Of a DNA stretch of 64,000 nucleotides, positions 16,865 to 25,844 are shown one piece after another. Under the pieces are notes generated by a model. That model did no database searches. It had not been told where the DNA came from and saw only the letters and a program-made list of their open reading frames with translations. The stretch comes from RPQJ01 sp963732375 (GTDB lineage Bacteria; Pseudomonadota; Gammaproteobacteria; Steroidobacterales; Steroidobacteraceae), in contig CAVSZE010000002.1 of assembly GCA_963732375.1 (NCBI GenBank), forward strand, positions 372,001 through 436,000, read 5' to 3'. Made by a program: the position numbers and the translations under genes. How positions within the stretch are numbered: position 1 is the stretch's first letter; each line of letters opens with the position of its first letter.

Positions 16865-18325
16865 ATGACCCGTCTCCGCACCGGCTCGCGTGGCACCAGG
16901 CGAGGTCCGCGCACGCCGCGTCATCCTCCGGTGACCCGGCGAGCGAGCTCGATGACCAAGCCCATTCCGCCGCTCGACCTCCTGTGGCTGCTGATCGAGT
17001 CGCCGGGCAACACGACGCACGTCGGCGCGCTGCTGCTGTTCAAGAAACCCGCGGGCCGCAGGCCGGTCGTCCGGGAAATTGTCGAGGCATACCGGGCCGT
17101 GAAGCCGGCGCCACCCTTCAACTACGTCCCGGAGCTCCTGGCCGGCGGGGCGCCCCACTTCCGCGAAGTCGCGGACTGGGACCCGTACTACCACATCCAG
17201 TATCAGGCGCTCCCTGCGGGAGCCAGTTACGACGATTTGCTGCGGCTCGTGGCCGACTTGCACGAGCCGATGCTCGATCGCGACCGTCCGCTCTTTCGCT
17301 GCTGGGTGATCGATCGCGTGCCGGGTGGCATGTTCGCGATATACACGAAGACCCATCACTCCGTGATCGATGGCGCCTCAGGCATGCAGGTCCTGTACGC
17401 GGGCCTCGCCAAGTCCGCCCGCCGCAAGGTCCTGACCCCGGGCCTCGCGCTCGGAGTGCCCGCGCCGAAGCCGCACCCTCCGCACGCATTCCTTGAGAGG
17501 GTCTCCGACTCGATCCGGGCCGCCATCACTCAGCTCGGAGCCCTCGGCGACGTCTCGATCGGGGCGCTTCGCAAGACACTGGCCGGGCTCGTTGGTGTGC
17601 ACCTGGAGGGCAGCCTGCCATTCACGGCGCAGCATGCCCCAACCAATGAGCCGCTGCGCATGGCGCGGTCGTTCGCCACTTTGTCGCTGCCACTCGAGGA
17701 GATGCGCAAGGTCGGCCGGCACTTCGAGGCAACCTTGAACGACGTGGCCGTCACCATCGTCGATGCCGGGCTGCATCGCTACCTGCGCGAGACTGACCGC
17801 CCGTTTGCGCACCGCTTCAATGCGTTCGTACCCGTGTCCCTGCGGGACGACGGCGACACCGCTATCGGCACGCGGGTGTCGGCGATGTTCGTGCCGCTCG
17901 GCGAACCCGGGGCGCCGGCGCCCGAGCGGCTGCGGCAGGTCATGGCGTCGATCGCCTCGGGCAAGCACGAGCTGGGCGCGATGTCGAAGGACGCGGCGAT
18001 GACCTATGCCGTCGGGATCATCGGCCTCGCCGGGCTCGCGGCCTCGACGCACCTCGACCGCGTCGGCCACCCGGCCGCCAACCTCGTCATCTCGAACGTG
18101 CCCGGCGCAAGGGAGACCCGCTATCTCAACGGTGCGCGCCTCATCGGCATCTACCCAGTCTCGGCACTTGCGGCCTCGATCGGGTTGAACGCCACGTTGA
18201 CGTCCTACCACGACCGCATGGACTTCGGATTCATCGCCAACGCTGTGCCACTCTACGATCTGCCGCAACTCGCGCGCCACACGCGCGCGGCCTACGAGGA
18301 ACTGAAGGCGGCTGCGGCCCACTGA
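16865..18325 (+). CDS. Wax ester synthase/diacylglycerol acyltransferase (WS/DGAT) family protein, copy 1
   Basis: 486 residues. WS/DGAT enzymes transfer acyl groups from acyl-CoA to fatty alcohols or diacylglycerol to make storage lipids. The catalytic motif HHxxxDG is present (HHSVIDG, residues 164-170), with the C-terminal WES_acyltransf/DUF1298 region (FNAFVPVSLRDDGDTAIGTRVSAMFVPLG, NLVISNVPGARE). The ATG at 16865 has the better Shine-Dalgarno (GAGGGAG), but family alignment would start at Met30 (16952, MTKPIPPLDLLWLL), leaving a basic 29-residue extension. A second paralogue lies at 53404. No lipid operon partner is adjacent; an acyl-CoA synthetase lies 4 kb away. Confidence 0.9.
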   Translation: MTRLRTGSRGTRRGPRTPRHPPVTRRASSMTKPIPPLDLLWLLIESPGNTTHVGALLLFKKPAGRRPVVREIVEAYRAVKPAPPFNYVPELLAGGAPHFREVADWDPYYHIQYQALPAGASYDDLLRLVADLHEPMLDRDRPLFRCWVIDRVPGGMFAIYTKTHHSVIDGASGMQVLYAGLAKSARRKVLTPGLALGVPAPKPHPPHAFLERVSDSIRAAITQLGALGDVSIGALRKTLAGLVGVHLEGSLPFTAQHAPTNEPLRMARSFATLSLPLEEMRKVGRHFEATLNDVAVTIVDAGLHRYLRETDRPFAHRFNAFVPVSLRDDGDTAIGTRVSAMFVPLGEPGAPAPERLRQVMASIASGKHELGAMSKDAAMTYAVGIIGLAGLAASTHLDRVGHPAANLVISNVPGARETRYLNGARLIGIYPVSALAASIGLNATLTSYHDRMDFGFIANAVPLYDLPQLARHTRAAYEELKAAAAH

Positions 18326-18493
18326 AATACAAACTCGCCAGTGTCGGCCTGCTGAGGCACGACCCCTCGCAATCCCGAAGCACAGCATGCGCCGCCAGGC
18401 GCATCGGCGAGCTGCACGCGGGCGAGCGTTCGACGGACGATTTCGAGCACGCCATTCGAGCAGGTGCTCACAACGCGCAGCTGAACAAGTGCG

Positions 18494-18781
18494 TCACACC
18501 GCTGGCGGCTCGGCCAGCTGGCGCACAAGCGCGAACTCGCACGCTTTGAAGACGAGGTAACAACCGAGGCTCAGGTAACCCGTTAGCAGCAGCTCGATGA
18601 ACTGCTGCAGGCCCCCGTCCATCACCGCCTGCCAACCGTAGCCAGCGAACAGTTCCGCGTTTGCCTTGAACAGCATGAACAGGTTCAACGTGCCTACGCC
18701 GAACCCGAAGAACGCGAGTCCCATGAATACGAAGGTGAACCACCGACGGCGCAGGACAATGCGATGGAACCAGCGCTTCAT
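18494..18781 (-). CDS. Small two-TM membrane protein of unknown function
   Basis: 95 residues from the ATG at 18781, which has a good Shine-Dalgarno (GGGAGGG); the frame is open further upstream but without homology-like character. The N-terminus is basic (MKRWFHRIVLRRRW), followed by a hydrophobic helix (about 15-38, FVFMGLAFFGFGVGTLNLFMLF), an amphipathic middle (FAGYGWQAVMDGGLQQFIELL) and a second hydrophobic helix (about 65-85). Positive-inside topology puts both ends in the cytoplasm. I do not recognise the family. The flanks (18326-18493 and 18782-18992) show no gene. Confidence 0.65.
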   Translation of the reverse strand: MKRWFHRIVLRRRWFTFVFMGLAFFGFGVGTLNLFMLFKANAELFAGYGWQAVMDGGLQQFIELLLTGYLSLGCYLVFKACEFALVRQLAEPPAV

Positions 18782-18992
18782 GTGACCCTCCCCGCAGTCG
18801 TGCGGCCAGAAACCCAGTCTAGAAGAACCGCCCCGCGTGCGGCACTGACAACTCGAGATCGGCAACCGGGAGGAAGTCTATCGCTGAGCACTCACTCCCG
18901 AAAGCAGACCATCCAGGACCGAGACGACCCTGAGCGGCCTGTCGGCCGTCGGAGAAGCGGCCGTTGGACCAGGACTCAGCGGCGACGCCGCC

Positions 18993-20582
18993 TCAGCGAT
19001 TCAAGCCGTATTCATGAAGTTTCTTTGCAGCGGTGCCGAACTGACCCAGCTGGTAGACGGCTGCGCCTGCAGGGCAAAACGTAAAGGCCTCGAACGGTTC
19101 CGCGAGCATCTTGTCGAGGTAATCACGAGGCCCCACGCCCGTGGTGACGTGTGGATCGAAATGCTCGCCGGATGATTTCGGCACGAACGTCGCAACGTAG
19201 TCGATCAGCAACGGGTCGATGACCGGATCATCTGGCGTCGTGGCGAAGGCGTCCGAGAGTCCGGTTGCCACGGTGAAGGGGGCTACGGCATCGACCAGCG
19301 CCCGTTGCAGCTCGCGCAATTCCTGACTCGGCCTCGCGACGATTCCGGCAAGCCCGATGGGACCGCTCGGGATGTAGTAGTACTTGAAAGCCTCCATGCG
19401 CAGGCCGAGTACATCGGTGCGAGCGAAAACTTTCCGGGCGGCGTCATAGATCTTGTCGAGGTCCGCCGTGGGAACGAAACGCTGGAGGAGCGTAACGTGC
19501 GGACGGTGCGTCGCATCGAGGGCGAAACCCTTCGGAAAAACCTTGCGCAGGCGGGCGTTGTTGGCTGCGCAACGCTGGAGCATCGTGGCATCGGGCTCCA
19601 GCAGGATGTTGATCGCGGTGACGGAGCTCGTCGTCGAGGGGTAGACCTGCTTCCAGTCGTTCTTCATGCTGACCACCGTCCAACCTCTTGTCTTGGCCTG
19701 ATCGTAAAGAGCCTGTTTGAACGCTCCGAGTTGCGGCGTGGGCAAGCCGAGCGCGGGGCCATACGCGTATTCGCGTGCGGCGTCATCGTGCAACACAAGC
19801 AGCTCGAAGCGTGCGCCGCTGCCGCCCTGCGTGTATTGCAGCATGTGCTCGTCGCCCCCGGAATTGCCGAAGGCGGCAATGGGTCGGCGGCCGATGTGCT
19901 GGTTGATCGCGACTGGTTTGTCGGCCTTGTCGTTATTGAAGAAAAGTTCGGGCAATCGCGAGAGGACCGGTTGGCCGTCGCGCATCTCGAATTTCGTCTT
20001 GATGCTGCTGCCGATGATCTGCTCCTGCGGAACGCCGTAGACGCGCTCCGCCCACTGCCGCAGGAACTCGATGCCACCTCCGGACACGATGAAGTTCTTG
20101 AACCCGTTCGCGCGCAGGTAAGCCAGCAGTTCGAGCATCGGCTGATAGGTCATCTCGGTGAAGAGCTTGCCGGTCTGCGGATGCTTCGCGGTGGCGATCC
20201 ACTCCTCGACGATCTGAGCGAACTCGACGGTGGTCATGCCCGCGTGCGTGGCCATGACTATTTCGAGAAGCGCGTGTTCACCGCCGGCAATGGTGGCCTT
20301 CAGGTCGCCCATCAGCAGGGAGGCGAACGGTTCCTGTGATTTCCATTCAGGGTGCTGCGGCGCAAGGGCCTTCACGCGGTCGAGTGCGAAATACACCTGC
20401 ACGGGCACTGGTTGCTCGCACCAGAGGGTCCCGTCGTTGTCGAAGGTGGCGATTCGTTCAGCGACGGGGACAAAAGATGCCGAGCCTTCCTTTGTCACCT
20501 TCTCGACAAAGCTGACGATTGACTGCTTCGTGGGCCCGTCGTTCCAGGATGGAAGAGGGTCGGCGCTAAGTGAGTTTTTCAT
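18993..20582 (-). CDS. HAD phosphatase fused to a 2H (2'-5' RNA ligase-like) phosphoesterase
   Basis: 529 residues in one uninterrupted frame. The N-terminal ~315 residues form a complete HAD hydrolase: nucleophile motif DNDGT (48-52), motif II SGGG (167-170) and acidic motif GNSGGDE (239-245), of the phosphoserine-phosphatase-like class; standalone members end near the WTVVSMKNDWKQVYP segment (301-315). From about 321 to the end is a second domain with two HxT motifs, His362-Val-Thr364 and His478-Val-Thr480, the hallmark of 2H phosphoesterases (LigT, CPDase, AKAP7-like). 2H enzymes act on 2',3'-cyclic or 2'-5' phosphodiesters, and a HAD domain could remove the resulting phosphate; that coupling is inference. 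No signal peptide, so cytoplasmic. The 339 bp upstream (20583-20921) hold no convincing gene. Confidence 0.82.
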   Translation of the reverse strand: MKNSLSADPLPSWNDGPTKQSIVSFVEKVTKEGSASFVPVAERIATFDNDGTLWCEQPVPVQVYFALDRVKALAPQHPEWKSQEPFASLLMGDLKATIAGGEHALLEIVMATHAGMTTVEFAQIVEEWIATAKHPQTGKLFTEMTYQPMLELLAYLRANGFKNFIVSGGGIEFLRQWAERVYGVPQEQIIGSSIKTKFEMRDGQPVLSRLPELFFNNDKADKPVAINQHIGRRPIAAFGNSGGDEHMLQYTQGGSGARFELLVLHDDAAREYAYGPALGLPTPQLGAFKQALYDQAKTRGWTVVSMKNDWKQVYPSTTSSVTAINILLEPDATMLQRCAANNARLRKVFPKGFALDATHRPHVTLLQRFVPTADLDKIYDAARKVFARTDVLGLRMEAFKYYYIPSGPIGLAGIVARPSQELRELQRALVDAVAPFTVATGLSDAFATTPDDPVIDPLLIDYVATFVPKSSGEHFDPHVTTGVGPRDYLDKMLAEPFEAFTFCPAGAAVYQLGQFGTAAKKLHEYGLNR

Positions 20583-20921
20583 CGGCGGCGCCTACCAATC
20601 GCTGGCGAATGGGTAAACGTGGATATTAGCAGTCCAGTCGACAAGGCATGGCGCATTGGCGGCAGATTAGAAATCAGCGAGCCTTTCGTAACGGCCCCAA
20701 CGGCGAGAGAGCTGATCCGGTTTGGCTTCCAGAACGTGCGCTTCATGGAAATTTGACTGGTGAGGCAGACCGGCAGCTGATGGCCGAACTCGGCAATTCC
20801 CGGGTGTCCGCTTTCCCTAGCCAACTCCCCGCCGACCGGCATCGGTGGCCCGAAACGGAAACTGTAGGACCGAGAACGATCCAAATCCTGTCACTGGCCA
20901 CAGTGGAGATTCACCGGTCGC

Positions 20922-21365
20922 TCACGTCTGAGTGTTCTTCACGCGATCTACAACGTCTTCAATACCGAGGTCGGCGTTCGCCTGCTGCACAAATGCCAGG
21001 CGATAGCCATCTGGATCGATGACGTAAAGCTCGCGCGCATTCCATGGTTGTGTGATCGGCCCTTCGACGTGGGCCCATCGACTTCTGACATGCGAAGCCA
21101 AATTGTCGATGGTGGGACCGACAAGGGTGAAATTTAGCTGGACACCCGCCCCACGAGGCTTCGGAATTGGGTTCCGTGTCGCCACCAAGAGCACATCGGC
21201 GTACTTGCTTAGCCGCAGATGTGCCAAAACAGTGTTGCCCCCGGGACCTGGCATGGTGAACACGACCCGGAATCCCAGAGCAGACTGATACCACTTGGCG
21301 GATTCCGTAACGTCTTCCACCGACAAGGTCACGAATGACGGCATCGGGTAAAAGTCTTCGGTCAT
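20922..21365 (-). CDS. VOC (glyoxalase/bleomycin-resistance) family protein
   Basis: 147 residues from the ATG at 21365, chosen because GAGGAA lies 7 bp upstream; an upstream in-frame ATG at 21386 would add seven residues. The paired beta-alpha-beta-beta-beta modules of the VOC fold are visible (PSFVTLSVEDVTESAKWYQSALGF; LNFTLVGPTIDNLASHVRSRWAHVEGPI; NARELYVIDPDGYRLAFVQQ). VOC proteins are metal-dependent dioxygenases, glyoxalases or drug-binding proteins; metal ligands are not clear enough here to assign a reaction. Monocistronic on the minus strand. Confidence 0.82.
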   Translation of the reverse strand: MTEDFYPMPSFVTLSVEDVTESAKWYQSALGFRVVFTMPGPGGNTVLAHLRLSKYADVLLVATRNPIPKPRGAGVQLNFTLVGPTIDNLASHVRSRWAHVEGPITQPWNARELYVIDPDGYRLAFVQQANADLGIEDVVDRVKNTQT

Positions 21366-21517
21366 GCACGATTCCTCGATGATCAACGTTAGCTTCTCAC
21401 CATTCTAGGTTCCCCGAGATACAAATGGATGGTAGATCGCGGTGGCTGCATCTGGCCGACAGCGGCGGCGTACACTGGACCGCGGCGATACGCCGCTTCA
21501 AACCAGGAGACGATATC

Positions 21518-22147
21518 GTGCACGCGCTGAGGGCCGCGTCGTTCGTGGCTACAGTCGCCGTGCTCACGATTTCAACCGCCATGGCCATCGAGGAACCAGG
21601 CTTTCAGGTGCTGGAGAAGGACGGCAGCTTCGAGCTGCGTGAATACGCGCCCTATGTCGTCGCCCAGACTCGGGTCGAAGCCAACTTCGAGGACGCCGGT
21701 AGCATCGCTTTCCAACGCCTGTTCCGCTACATCAGCGGCAACAACGTCGCGCAGCAGAAGATCGCCATGACCGCCCCCGTGACCCAATCGCGCGGCGAGA
21801 AGATCGCGATGACAGCACCGGTCTCGCAGGTCGCCGACGGTCGTGCTTTTCTGGTCGCCTTCACGCTGCCGTCCACCTACACGCTCGCAACAGCACCGAA
21901 GCCGCTGGACCCAACCGTCCAGATTCGCGAGGTACCGGCCCAGGTCATCGCCTGCTGGCGCTACTCGGGCCGCTGGACCGTCGCCAACTACAGGCAAAAT
22001 GAAGCGCTGCTTCGCGAACGGATCAAGGCCCGCGGCCTGGTCACGCGCGGCGACGCGACGCTCGCCCGCTACAATCCTCCGTTCACACCATGGTTCCTGC
22101 GCCGCAACGAAGTGCTGATCCCGGTTGCAAAGCTCGCCAAACGCTGA
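21518..22147 (+). CDS. SOUL-family haem-binding exported protein
   Basis: 209 residues from a GTG at 21518 that has an AGGAG Shine-Dalgarno 8-9 bp upstream and immediately yields a signal peptide (MHALRAASFVATVAVLTISTAMA). The upstream in-frame ATG at 21425 would bury that signal behind 31 residues and is rejected. The body is a SOUL domain: FELREYAPYVVAQTRVEANFEDAG, tandem KIAMTAPV motifs and the closing PWFLRRNEVLIPV. SOUL proteins bind haem or related tetrapyrroles; bacterial periplasmic members are poorly characterised. No operon partner is visible. Confidence 0.88.
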   Translation: MHALRAASFVATVAVLTISTAMAIEEPGFQVLEKDGSFELREYAPYVVAQTRVEANFEDAGSIAFQRLFRYISGNNVAQQKIAMTAPVTQSRGEKIAMTAPVSQVADGRAFLVAFTLPSTYTLATAPKPLDPTVQIREVPAQVIACWRYSGRWTVANYRQNEALLRERIKARGLVTRGDATLARYNPPFTPWFLRRNEVLIPVAKLAKR

Positions 22148-22189
22148 CGCCTCCACCGGGAACCGCAGGACTAGATGTCGGGCCTGAGC

Positions 22190-22534
22190 TCACTCATGCC
22201 GGACTATATCGACCGAGATCTCCACCGCCGGAATCGTTCCTCTGTTCTCAAGCCAGTGTGTGGTATTCCTGTCCTCGGGCCAGCCCACTCCCGGTCCATA
22301 GTCCGTAGCGGCACCATTTCGATGGTCAGTGATCGTTCCTTGCAGTATGTAGACGGTGCCTGGCCTGCCTTTATGGTCGTGAATCGGGCCGAAGACACCC
22401 CCGGGCTCGATGGTCACCATGCGCATTCGAAGTTGGCGCCCCGCCATGCCCTCGATCTCAGGGCCAAGGTCAACCGTGGCAAGTAGCTTCACCGTTACAC
22501 CTTTCGTATCAGGTGCGACCTGTTGGTTGCTCAT
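22190..22534 (-). CDS. Cupin domain-containing protein
   Basis: 114 residues from the ATG at 22534, which has a GAGGA-type Shine-Dalgarno; the open frame continues upstream but without cupin character. The single cupin barrel is clear: VTIEPGGVFGPIHDHKGRPGTVYILQGTITDH (motif 1 with His pair and Glu-equivalent changed) and PGVGWPEDRNTTHWLENRG (motif 2 with His). Small cupins have varied roles and no substrate is evident. It sits 86 bp downstream of the acyl-CoA synthetase stop, on the same strand. Confidence 0.82.
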   Translation of the reverse strand: MSNQQVAPDTKGVTVKLLATVDLGPEIEGMAGRQLRMRMVTIEPGGVFGPIHDHKGRPGTVYILQGTITDHRNGAATDYGPGVGWPEDRNTTHWLENRGTIPAVEISVDIVRHE

Positions 22535-22619
22535 CGTGCTGTCCTCTATTGAGCACCGTGTCGTAGCGCGGACGTCAGATACAGCCTCGTGCAGACGCAT
22601 AGTACCCGCGGCAGATCCG

Positions 22620-24524
22620 TCAGGCACCCTGCTCGAACTCGATCGCCACCGGCAGCCGCGCCAGCGCATCGGTCGCGGCACCGCGAGACGCCGCATCGGC
22701 AAGACGAATTGTGGCAACAGCGCCGAGACTCTTGTCGTCGCGCACCGTGACCACAGCCTCGATGCCCGATGCCTGCAGCACTTCGCCGCAAACTCGCTCG
22801 ACCGCCAGGTGACGCAGTTTCGGCTTGAAGATCTTGCCGACGGCCGTCATTGGCATCTGCGGGATGATCTCGATGCGCACTGGCACCGCCGCGCGTTCCG
22901 CAACGCGTTCAGCGGCGAACTCGCGCAGCGCCTGGGCGGAGGTGGCGGAACCGTCCCGCAGAACGACATACGCCATCGGAACCTCGCCCGCGTGCGCATC
23001 CAGCTGGCCCACGGCGGCCGCGAGCACGACGTCCGGGTGCTCGCATAGGGCCTCCTCGATCATCTGCGGGTCGATGTTGTGACCGCCGCGGATGATCACG
23101 TCCTTCGAGCGCCCGACGAGCCACAGGTAGCCATCGGCGTCGTAGCGGGCGAGATCGCCGGAGTTGAACCAACGATTGCCGTCGCCATCCACGACCCACG
23201 CAATGCTGTCGTGTGCCGGGTCCATGTAGCCTGGAAAGACATTCGGACCACGCATCAGCAACACTCCGATCTCGCCGGGCTCGCAGAATCGCTGCAGGGT
23301 GGTGCCCTCGATGATCCCCGTCGTCAGCTCGGCGTATGGCAGCGGCAGCCCGATCGAGCCGACCTTGCGCCGCCCATCCACCGGATTCAGAGAGGAGACC
23401 GCGGTGCCCTCGGTCATGCCGTAGCCTTCGAGCAGCTTCACGCCGGTGATGCGCTCGAACCGGTTGAAGACCTCGATCGGCATAGGTGCCGCGCCGACGA
23501 GGCAGTGGTGCAGGTTCGAAAGGTCGTATTCGCCGCAGGGAATTTCGAGCAGCGAAGCGTAGACCGTCGGAACGGCCATCATCGCGTACACACGGTAACG
23601 GGCCAGCAGACCCCAGAGATTGGGCACCAGGCCAGGTGTCCGGAAGCCGCCCGGGGTCGCCAGGACCACGTTGCCGCCGCCGGCCCAGACAGCGAGGCCA
23701 GTGGCGAGCGGCGCGTTGACGTGAAACAGTGGCAGGCCACAGAGGATGCCCTGTCCCGGCTCAATTCCCAGCGTAGCTGCCACGGACCAGGCGAGGAAAA
23801 CCTCGTTCGCCTGAGTATGCGGTGCGACCTTCGGCATGCCGGTGGTGCCGCCGGTGTGAAACAGGCTGGCGATGTCGGTTGGGTCGATCTGCCGCGCAAA
23901 GTCGAGATGCGAGTCGGGCTCGGCATCGAGCAGATCGTCGAAGTCGTGAACCTCCACGCGACCGTGCGGCGGGTACACCGGCAGTACGGGCGAACTTACC
24001 GCGAGGCGCGCCGGGTCCACACACAGCACGTGCTCCAGCGCCTCGACTTCGCTGATGATCGGTGCGCATTTCGCCCACAGGTCGAGTCCCGGCGCGCCGG
24101 GCGCCAGCGTCACGAGCAGTCGTGCTCGCACGGTGCGCAGGATCTGCAGTATCTGCGAAGGCTCGAGCAGCGGATTGATCGCCGCCACCCGGCCTGCCGT
24201 CTCACCACCCCAGATCGAAAAATGCGTCTGCGGAAGGTTCGGCAACAAGTATGCCACGACGTCGTTGGGTCCAAGTCCGAGGCGACTGAAGGCGTTGGCC
24301 GCCTGCGTGACTCGTGCGAAGAATTCCCGATAGCTGTAGACGATGGGTTCCTCGTCCAGCGTGCCGCGCAGCAGGAAAGTCAATGCCGGTCGATCGGCGT
24401 GAGCAGCCGCGCTCGACTGCAGCAATTCGTAGGTGCTGCGCTCGGAGTAACGGCTCGCGAGCAGAATCGCGTTCTGTGCCTGGACATCGGCCGCCGTGCG
24501 GACGTTCAGAGGCTCAACCTTCAT
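22620..24524 (-). CDS. Acyl-CoA synthetase (AMP-forming)
   Basis: 634 residues, an ANL-superfamily enzyme that activates a carboxylic acid to acyl-CoA through an acyl-adenylate. Motifs include the P-loop-like SLFHTGGTTGMPKVAPHT (about 213-230), the A5-type GYGMTEGTAVSS, and the hinge/A8 segment WFNSGDLARYDADGYLWLVGRSKDVIIRGGHNI. The C-terminal catalytic lysine lies in MPMTAVGKIFKPKLR. An AGGGGA Shine-Dalgarno precedes the ATG. Sequence style fits FadD-like acyl-CoA synthetases. The acid is not predictable, though WS/DGAT proteins elsewhere in the window would consume acyl-CoA. Confidence 0.9.
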   Translation of the reverse strand: MKVEPLNVRTAADVQAQNAILLASRYSERSTYELLQSSAAAHADRPALTFLLRGTLDEEPIVYSYREFFARVTQAANAFSRLGLGPNDVVAYLLPNLPQTHFSIWGGETAGRVAAINPLLEPSQILQILRTVRARLLVTLAPGAPGLDLWAKCAPIISEVEALEHVLCVDPARLAVSSPVLPVYPPHGRVEVHDFDDLLDAEPDSHLDFARQIDPTDIASLFHTGGTTGMPKVAPHTQANEVFLAWSVAATLGIEPGQGILCGLPLFHVNAPLATGLAVWAGGGNVVLATPGGFRTPGLVPNLWGLLARYRVYAMMAVPTVYASLLEIPCGEYDLSNLHHCLVGAAPMPIEVFNRFERITGVKLLEGYGMTEGTAVSSLNPVDGRRKVGSIGLPLPYAELTTGIIEGTTLQRFCEPGEIGVLLMRGPNVFPGYMDPAHDSIAWVVDGDGNRWFNSGDLARYDADGYLWLVGRSKDVIIRGGHNIDPQMIEEALCEHPDVVLAAAVGQLDAHAGEVPMAYVVLRDGSATSAQALREFAAERVAERAAVPVRIEIIPQMPMTAVGKIFKPKLRHLAVERVCGEVLQASGIEAVVTVRDDKSLGAVATIRLADAASRGAATDALARLPVAIEFEQGA

Positions 24525-24826
24525 ATTCGCATCCCCTGCCGCTTTTCAGGTCCCGCGTCGGTTGCATCGTTATCCGAGTATGCACCGCATCGCCCAGGTC
24601 TCGGACATTCGGCAACAACATGGAACTCGGCATGCCGATCAATCGCTTCGTTGTGCATCCCTCCAACCTGCAACGAACGGTGTCGCGAGCATGGGCATGC
24701 TGTGGACCCTGACCCGGACGGCAGGCGCCGCAGCTTCCGGGACCGAATGGCCACCGCGGGTACAATTGCATTGCGACTGTCTCCCGCCAACCGTCACGCA
24801 GGATCAGCCTTGTCGGCAGGAAACGC

Positions 24827-25333
24827 ATGGCCACAATGACTCAAACACGGATCAGAGATGCCAAGTTATCGGAGATCGGGCAGCTGGCAAGGATCTGGTT
24901 CGATGGCTGGCAAGACGCACATGCGCGAATCGTGCCGGCGGAACTGGCTCGAGTGCGTACGCTGCGGAGCTTTGAGCAAAGACTTCGAGCTGCGTCGGCC
25001 ATTGTGCGAGTAGCTGGAGCAGTAGATACACCGGTCGGCTTCTACTTTCTGAAGGGTGCCGAGCTGTATCAATTCTATGTTGCTTCCCAGGCGCGAGGTT
25101 CCGGCGTCGCCGCAGCCTTGATGGCCGATGCTGAAGCTCATCTCGCCGAAAGCGGTTTCCACAGACCTTGGCTCGCGTGCGCGATCGGCAATGATCGCGC
25201 CGCCAGGTTCTACGAAAAATGTGGCTGGTTCCGGACCGGGACAGTGACCGACCATGTGGAAGTTCCGGGCGGGACTTTTCCGCTCGAGGTGTGGCGCTAC
25301 GAAAAGTCACTGCCTGGGTTGGTGCGAACCTAA
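24827..25333 (+). CDS. GNAT family N-acetyltransferase
   Basis: 168 residues. The GNAT fold is recognisable: N-terminal RDAKLSEIGQLARIWFDGW, the beta4-beta5 region GFYFLKGAELYQFYVASQARGSGVAAALMADAE with the acetyl-CoA pyrophosphate loop (Q/R-x-x-G-x-G/A as QARGSGVA), and the closing NDRAARFYEKCGWF. An AGGAAA site precedes the ATG. The substrate is unknown. It is a solo gene; the downstream 148 bp are non-coding. Confidence 0.88.
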   Translation: MATMTQTRIRDAKLSEIGQLARIWFDGWQDAHARIVPAELARVRTLRSFEQRLRAASAIVRVAGAVDTPVGFYFLKGAELYQFYVASQARGSGVAAALMADAEAHLAESGFHRPWLACAIGNDRAARFYEKCGWFRTGTVTDHVEVPGGTFPLEVWRYEKSLPGLVRT

Positions 25334-25481
25334 CCGGTAAATTGTTGGAGAAAGGACACTGGCAACCGGCCGCTGTGGGCTGTTTTCCCCCGTACATCAT
25401 CCGCTTCCGGAAAACACACGGAAGCGGATGTCCATGAAAGGATAAGATCGGCCACCATCAGACCGTGAGCGAACGAAACGC

Positions 25482-25775
25482 ATGACGCACCCGACCCATC
25501 AACTTGACCAGGTTTCTGCAACGGCCACCGATTGGGGCCTCTCCCGTCCGAAGGTGCTCGGTGAAGACGAGCGCAAGCGCCCCCTCTCCGCGGTGGCCAT
25601 CGACCTGAACGGGCGGTTGAAGGAATGTTGCAAGAGCGCCTATTCCCCGTCGGAAGCCGCGCGGGAGATGAGTCGCCACTTGAACCTTTTTGCCCGCTAC
25701 GGGGTCCCCAATCCGAAGGCGACGCAGCTTGTCAGGGACCTGACGATGAAGGCGTTTACGCCGCACAAGCGCTGA
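25482..25775 (+). CDS. Hypothetical protein, 97 aa
   Basis: I do not recognise this protein. It is hydrophilic, without a signal or membrane segment, with a helical central part (SAYSPSEAAREMSRHLNLFARYG). A weak GAACGAAA precedes the ATG. The opposite strand is also open across this region, so coding status is uncertain. The 52-bp spacing to the next same-strand gene allows an operon. Annotated as a possible small gene only. Confidence 0.4.
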   Translation: MTHPTHQLDQVSATATDWGLSRPKVLGEDERKRPLSAVAIDLNGRLKECCKSAYSPSEAAREMSRHLNLFARYGVPNPKATQLVRDLTMKAFTPHKR

Positions 25776-25844
25776 ACTTGTCCGGCTCGCCCGCGATCCA
25801 TCGAGCTGCAACGCAGCGTCCTTCGAGTGAGCCAACCTAACACC

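Noticed and set aside
20579..20884. 101-codon minus-strand frame just upstream of the HAD-2H gene
   Set aside because: No RBS, no family features, and it ends in an oligo-Arg run; more likely the leader of the HAD-2H gene.
23079..24839. 586-codon plus-strand open frame across the acyl-CoA synthetase
   Set aside because: Antisense to a complete ANL enzyme; no domain.
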